Shown here piece after piece: positions 54,870 through 58,686 of a stretch of 58,686 nucleotides of DNA. The stretch's first letter is position 1; the number at the start of each line of letters is the position of its first letter. Below the pieces are notes generated by a model. That model saw only the letters and a program-made list of their open reading frames with translations, did no database searches and was not told where the DNA came from. Both the position numbers and the translations under genes were made by a program. This DNA comes from JARLFX01 sp036404255 (GTDB taxonomy: Bacteria; Acidobacteriota; Terriglobia; Terriglobales; Acidobacteriaceae), in the NCBI GenBank assembly GCA_036404255.1, contig DASWOP010000151.1:1-58686 (forward strand), read 5' to 3'.

Positions 54870-55609
54870 TCGGGCTTTTGTCCAGACGACTACTTTGGAC
54901 TCTCTCGACTATGACCTCGAAGATCAGTTCGGCCGGGATCTCAGCCCGCGGCACCTGTCGTTAGCCTTTTTCTGTATGGAAATTATCTTTTCCTGTTGTA
55001 CGGTTTTTATCTGATTGTGTTGAGGCGGAATGGACCGAGGGTGTAGAGGCGATCAATTGCCCCCGGTTTTCAGTGATTAGCGTTGCCCGACACTGAGCAA
55101 GTTATTGCTTGTTGTAACCTAGCCAGTTGTCGGGCAATTTTCCTCGGAGCGGCTGTGTGCGGGCGATATAGACGAACTTCTGACAAGCAGCGAATAGCTC
55201 ATGGGATCATCAAGACCGGAACCGACTTCCGCTGCTTCCATGAAGCAGCGGCACCAAGTGGAAGAGCCGCTTCACCTGGGCCGTCGAGGCCGTAAGGACC
55301 TCGTAGATAATGATCCGGCCTTCCACTTGGTTGAGATTTCATTTTGAGTACAGTGGAGACTGCGCACCCCGGCAGATCTCGTGTCGCTATGGTCGAACGC
55401 TCAGCCCTTGCTCGTGGAAGCCACTTGGAGGTACAGTCGTCGTCAAGCACATCCCATACGGGATGCCGAGGAACCTTTTCTTCTCTCCAGCTTTTTCTTC
55501 CCGTGTTAGTACGTTATCGCCCCATGCCAAGTATTTACTGTGGTGCCTCTTTATATTGGCTGAAACCTAGTGGGCTCTGCCCCGCGCGGCTCAAAGGGTC
55601 TTCCTTACA
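54870..55609. other. 740 bp non-coding or degraded stretch
   Basis: No credible gene. It contains a long-range perfect inverted repeat TTGCCCGACA (55083-55092) / TGTCGGGCAA (55128-55137) spanning 55 nt. The frames over 55199-55600 are stop-free by chance in places but carry no motif I recognise. Confidence 0.45.
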
Positions 55610-55705
55610 CGCTACAAACGTCGTCTTCCACTTCGTCCATGCCACTTCGATCTGCCTGAGCAGATTCACTACCTGCTCAGGCGTATGCTTCTTCCGTCGT
55701 GCCAT
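55610..55705 (-). pseudogene. IS3-family transposase orfA remnant
   Basis: From an ATG at 55705 on the minus strand the text reads MARRKKHTPEQVVNLLRQIE, then VAWTKWKTTFVACKE, recognisable as the N-terminus of IS3-family orfA HTH proteins, before diverging and stopping. It is too short and mutated to function. It lies just beyond the truncated sulfatase fragment and may mark the insertion that truncated that region. Confidence 0.65.
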
Positions 55706-55767
55706 CGCCCGCTCTTTGAAAGACAGTTTCTATCAAGACAACTGCTTGAAGAAACGACGGCATTCCA

Positions 55768-56110
55768 TCAGCCATCCAGACCTTCCACCGTTCCGTCTGG
55801 CTTCGGGTCTAGCCGTATATATCCGCGGCTCAACTCGTCACGGGAGCGCTTTTCGGTTTCATCCGGGTTGGCACCCAGTTCCTTCAGCATTCGCTGATGG
55901 AGATTGCCGACGCGAGCTTTGTGTTCGGGCAAGTCGGCGAGGTTGGTGAACTCGCGGGGGTCGTGAGTGAGGTTGTATAACTCCCGCTGTGAAGAATGCT
56001 GCGCGTCGATCACGTTGGGTATGCGATCGTAGGTGAGAAGGCCGTTCACCTCGGTCATCACGTCTGTGAGTTCTGTGTACACCGCTGCGCTGAGATTGCT
56101 AGATACGGAG
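55768..56110 (-). pseudogene. Sulfatase C-terminal fragment
   Basis: The minus-strand text RELYNLTHDPREFTNLADLP, then EHKARVGNLHQRMLKELG, matches the C-terminal subdomain of arylsulfatase-type enzymes (ELY.L..DP.E..NLA). The catalytic domain with the Cys/Ser modification site is missing. The frame upstream runs out of homology around 56050-56110, where it meets the antisense-frame remains of the next fragment. Confidence 0.65.
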
Positions 56111-57095
56111 GAACGTCGAGCGCCCACAGGTCGCCTTGCGCGTCGTACTCCGTCAGGATCAGAACGTATGCGATGGAGGAATCGAAAAAGTCGTTCAGCT
56201 TCTGCTCTGGATAGTGGATGCGTGTTCCGCGGCTCCAGAGATCGTCCCATTGTGCAACAGCCTTGGTGAGCAGAACCTCACCCGGCAGATTGGATACCTC
56301 GGAATTCCGGATTGCGGACCACTCATAAGGCAGCCTCAACCAGAGAGTGCGTGATTGGTTGGCGCCGAGTGTTGCGTGATAGGTGAGAGTCAGGCCGGAA
56401 TCTTCCACTGTCGCAGCAAAGCCAGCAGAAGAATCAACCAGTGCCACGTCCTCGCCTGCACGGTTGATAAGCGTGCCCGTTTGGTCGCGGCCTACGCTGG
56501 CGTGACCGGGAAGATTGCGTTCGCGCCCGCTCAATTTAAGCGAGATTTCAGCTGGACCGGTCGCATCGTTCGTAAAGGTCAGACGCACCAGATCGAGGCC
56601 ATGCGTCCCCGAGGTTGCTACCGGAAGTTTAGTGGGATCCTGATCGGGATCAACCGAGAATGCGAGTTCCGTCAGACGAACTTTCGAACCTGCGAGTTGC
56701 GACAAAATGAAGGGATATCGCCCTTTATAAAGAGTTTGTGACCGAACCGTCAGTGGCTCCGCCTTACCGGCAGAGACGACGAAAGGTTCGATGGAGAGAG
56801 CTCCGTCCATCTGGCTGGAGAAGCCGATCGGGGTATCAAGCGGCTTCCGCTTCAACGACCACTGCGACCATCTCAAACTGCCGTCTCGCTCTACGGTTGT
56901 CTTGTGCGAACCAAGGGGGAGTCCGATCAAAGACTGCGCATCGGTGTTGGCGTAACGGTGATCAATTACAACATCACCTGGCCGATGAGATTGGGACCGC
57001 GCAACGGAAAGGGACAGTAGCAGGGAAAATGAGGCGATAAGCGAACGAGATACTGGGACCGTAACGAGACGTTTTAGATAAGACATAAATTTCAC
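56110..57095 (-). pseudogene. Six-hairpin glycosidase-like protein, N-terminal fragment
   Basis: Starts GTG 57095 or ATG 57086, with a signal peptide (SLIASFSLLLSLSVARSQ) followed by a beta-sandwich-like domain (about residues 40-270) and the beginning of a helical domain (LNDFFDSSIAYVLILTEYDA, then QGDLWALD). At about 56110 it changes abruptly into sequence joined to the sulfatase fragment and stops at 56058. The catalytic toroid is therefore absent. The exact glycosidase family cannot be named from this part. Confidence 0.6.
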
Positions 57096-57324
57096 GCAGG
57101 CAGTTTAGCCGGAATTTTCAAGAGAGTACAGCAGACAGATGCATCCATCGATAGAGCTGCATACGGTGATCTTTATGCCCGATTGAGAACGCAGGCAATG
57201 TCATGGCGTTACCTGCGTTTGTGGACCAGGTTTTATGCTGCTTTTGAAAGAAAGTCCTGCCGGTGTTCATTAGCCATTGATGGGTGCTTCGCCTTATGCA
57301 AGGTATTGTCCGCGGACGGACGGT
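57096..57324. other. Intergenic gap with IS481 junction
   Basis: No gene beyond the tail of the IS481 fragment's open frame, which runs on to about 57235 without family resemblance. A short inverted repeat ACGCAGG/CCTGCGT lies at about 57191-57220. Confidence 0.4.
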
Positions 57325-57403
57325 TCAGGCTCTCTTGACTATGATGTATCGCTCGACGCACTGCCACTGTCGTTCGGGCGCGCCCCTGAAGTACTTGTTC
57401 CAT
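57325..57403 (-). pseudogene. IS481-family transposase 5' fragment
   Basis: From ATG 57403 (AGGAGG upstream at 57406-57411) the text MEQVLQGRARTTVAVRRAIH HSQESL parallels the IS481 start at the left edge of the window (about 20 of 26 residues identical). Homology ends at about 57325. The DNA over 57329-57410 is a diverged copy of 9-90. The element probably inserted into the IS3 orfB fragment just upstream. Confidence 0.75.
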
Positions 57404-57443
57404 AAAACCTCCGCCGAGGGTACGTCTGAATAGACTACCCCCA

Positions 57444-57662
57444 CTATGCGCTTGGACTATGCAGTCGATGAAGCCATCTCCCCGATGGCTTCATCGAGCG
57501 GCGGCGGATTCTCATCCGCAGCTCAGTCCGTGGATCAAGGCAGCTTCGATAGCGGTAGGTCGCTCGAGGAACCCGAAGAACCCGGCAGGCTCGCCGTTCG
57601 CTTACCAGGTAGCTCTCCACCAGCCGCTCCACCATCGGTCCACGCCGTGAAGGCTTCACCAT
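57444..57662 (-). pseudogene. IS3-family transposase orfB, N-terminal fragment
   Basis: The minus-strand text MVERLVESYLVSERRACRVL, then RVPRATYRYRS, is the typical HTH_21-containing start of IS3 orfB. Homology fails near 57500, so the rve catalytic domain is missing. It overlaps the orfA 3' end by 7 bp, the normal IS3 arrangement. Confidence 0.8.
57465..57497. repeat. Perfect 14 bp inverted repeat
   Basis: TCGATGAAGCCATC (57465-57478) and GATGGCTTCATCGA (57484-57497) with a 5 nt loop (TCCCC). It lies at the broken end of the IS3 orfB fragment. Confidence 0.9.
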
Positions 57663-57921
57663 TTTTTTGAGAGCACATCCTGCAACATCGCTTTATCCAG
57701 CATCAGATCCGCCACCAGTTGCTTCAGCCGCAGGTTCTCTTCCTGCAATTGTGCCATCTGGCGAACCAGGTCTATCTCCAGGCCGGCACACTTCGCCTTC
57801 CATCGGTAGAACGTCTGTTCGCTGATCCCAGCCCTCCGGATCACCTCTGCCACCGGAACTCCCACTTCCGCCTGCTTCAACACCCAATCATCTGTTCCAC
57901 ACTGAAGCGCTTCTTCCGCAT
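57656..57921 (-). pseudogene. IS3-family transposase orfA with frameshift
   Basis: The natural start is ATG 57921 (AGGAGG upstream), reading MRKKRFSVEQMIG. A one-base loss near 57885 shifts the frame, after which LKQAEVGVPVAEVIRRAGIS, EQTFYRWKAKCAGLEID and the leucine-zipper region LQEENLRLKQLVADL continue in another frame. The HTH and coiled-coil regions are otherwise well conserved. With truncated orfB, the element is inactive. Confidence 0.8.
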
Positions 57922-58120
57922 CCAAATCCTCCTCTTGCTCAGATCAGATTTGATCGCAGACTAACATTCACGCTGGTTCAGAAATACCACGGCAAATCAT
58001 AGTTGGTGTCTCCTGAACCCTTTCGATGGTGTCTCGAGCTGCTGGTTGGTGTCCTACAGGAGCGAGACACGGTGCAACTCAGGAGACTCAGCGGGAATAG
58101 AGAGACAATACGCCAAACAG
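57922..58120. other. Spacer between IS3 remnant and tRNA terminator
   Basis: No gene. Repeated phrases GGTGTCTCCTGAACC and GGTGTCCTACAGGAG suggest the outer end of the IS3 element, but a terminal inverted repeat pair cannot be confirmed because the other end is destroyed. Confidence 0.35.
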
Positions 58121-58146
58121 CAAAACCCCGCCAGTTACGCGGGGTT
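58121..58146 (-). terminator. Rho-independent terminator of tRNA-Ser
   Basis: On the minus strand AACCCCGC (58146-58139) pairs with GCGGGGTT (58131-58124) around a 7 nt loop and is followed by TTTTG. It lies 43 nt downstream of the tRNA 3' end. Confidence 0.85.
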
Positions 58147-58188
58147 CATGCATCTACCGCTTGCTTGGCGGCTGTTCTGTAAGGTGTC

Positions 58189-58282
58189 TGGCGGAGAGTG
58201 GGGGATTCGAACCCCCGATAGAACTTTAAGGTCCTATAACGGTTTAGCAAACCGCCGCCTTCAGCCACTCGGCCAACTCTCC
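58189..58282 (-). tRNA. tRNA-Ser (anticodon GCT)
   Basis: 94 nt on the minus strand. The acceptor stem GGAGAGT pairs with ACTCTCC, followed by encoded GCCA. The anticodon arm has stem GCGGT/ACCGT with loop TTGCTAA, giving anticodon GCT (reads AGC/AGU). A long variable arm (TATAGGACCTTAAAGTTCTA) identifies a class II serine tRNA. The T arm is CGGGGGTTCGAATCCCCCA. Confidence 0.95.
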
Positions 58283-58418
58283 AGCACGGATGTTTCCAGT
58301 ATACCCACAAACTCTCCCGCTGGCCTACCGGTGAACAGGAGAGTTTTGTCCTCTCTGCTTTTCCAATTAATCTGTCGTATCTAGCTCTGTGTTGACTTGC
58401 CCGTGCCACATGGGCTGT

Positions 58419-58686
58419 TCATCTGCCAAACAGCCCTTTCAGCCTGCTGCCCACCTGTTTGGCGGAGCCAGACACTGGCGCCGCCGCAGCACCCATCGGC
58501 TTGCCCAACTCGCCGGCATCCAGGCTGAACGACGGATTCGATGTGGTGCCTCTGATGAGCAGCGGAATGCTTCCTGAATTGGACTTGCCGCCTCCTCCGA
58601 GGAGCGCTCCCAATCCGCCAGCCAGGTTGCCGAGTCCGTTCAACGCGCTCAGCCGCACCTGCATCCTGTAATTCAGCCCACCGTCT
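58419..58686 (-). CDS. AsmA-family protein, C-terminal end (partial)
   Basis: The minus-strand frame is open from the window edge to 58419. The end of the protein contains the phrase IPLLIRGTTSNPSFSLD, typical of the C-terminal region of AsmA-like envelope proteins (GT..P.F..D), preceded by GGLNYRMQVRLSALNGLGN and a Gly-rich stretch. AsmA-like proteins are large inner-membrane-anchored proteins linked to outer-membrane lipid homeostasis. The N-terminal bulk is outside the window. Confidence 0.7.
   Translation of the reverse strand, partial: DGGLNYRMQVRLSALNGLGNLAGGLGALLGGGGKSNSGSIPLLIRGTTSNPSFSLDAGELGKPMGAAAAPVSGSAKQVGSRLKGLFGR

Noticed and set aside
55083..55137. Integron attC site
   Set aside because: The terminal arms do not carry the RYYYAAC/GTTRRRY core pairs and there is no integron integrase or cassette nearby.
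57065..57076. CGAGACGTTTTA near the start of the glycosidase fragment as another regulon operator
   Set aside because: Only 10 of 12 bases match, it lies in codons for L-K-R-L in a signal peptide, and AAACGT is a common K-R codon pair, so chance is likely.
1..58686. CRISPR arrays, rRNA genes or a replication origin
   Set aside because: No regularly spaced 20-40 bp direct repeats with unique spacers, no rRNA sequence and no DnaA-box cluster were seen.

Overview
The window looks like a chromosomal segment of an Acidobacteriota genome, class Terriglobia (Acidobacteriaceae-like). The evidence is two ~1190-residue Oar-type TonB-dependent receptors with an N-terminal carboxypeptidase-regulatory-like domain, very large NHL / choice-of-anchor / Ig-like repeat proteins, LacI-controlled secreted glycoside hydrolases, and REP-like hairpin clusters typical of this group. 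The assignment rests on protein style only; there is no rRNA in the window.

Layout. 0-0.5 kb: an IS481 end inserted in an IS5 remnant, itself inserted in the last gene of a minus-strand operon. 0.5-4.1 kb (-): membrane transporter, ribokinase, nucleoside hydrolase and the IS-truncated fourth gene, which together suggest nucleoside/ribose salvage. 4.2-9.6 kb (+): GH55/pectate-lyase-3-like lipoprotein, SGNH hydrolase, second GH55-like protein. 9.7-18 kb (+): an NHL lipoprotein and a 2025-residue three-fold modular surface protein. 18-19.5 kb: remnant of an integrated element (tyrosine recombinase C-terminus, broken ardC). 19.6-36.3 kb: sugar-utilisation region with a TonB receptor, LacI regulator, MFS transporter pseudogene, FAD oxidoreductase, GH55-like protein, GH31, second LacI regulator, GH13 and GH97. 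36.4-42.3 kb (-): a GH55-like gene and a second TonB receptor in one operon. 42.7-46.1 kb: IS30, a truncated SGNH gene and a dead metE. 46.4-50 kb: two divergent cobalamin riboswitches, one facing metE and one facing nrdDG. 50.2-51.8 kb: Fic protein with six phased TTTCGAC repeats upstream. 52.6-54.9 kb: tex. 55-58 kb: a graveyard of IS3, IS481, sulfatase and glycosidase fragments. 58.2-58.7 kb: tRNA-Ser(GCT) and the 3' end of an AsmA-like gene.

How the parts work together. At least six transcription units carry a near-identical LacI-type palindrome (consensus TGAAACGTTTCA, usually followed by AAAAT). In five of them it lies just downstream of a predicted sigma70 promoter, at about +5 to +23. 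This links the nucleoside operon, the GH55-like/SGNH operon, both TonB systems and the GH13/GH97 unit into one predicted local regulon, with two LacI-family genes inside the cluster. TonB receptors would import oligosaccharides released by secreted GH55-like, GH31, GH13 and GH97 enzymes; the substrate cannot be read from sequence. Separately, the cobalamin riboswitch pair would shut off B12-independent enzymes (MetE and class III ribonucleotide reductase) when B12 is present, but metE itself has decayed.
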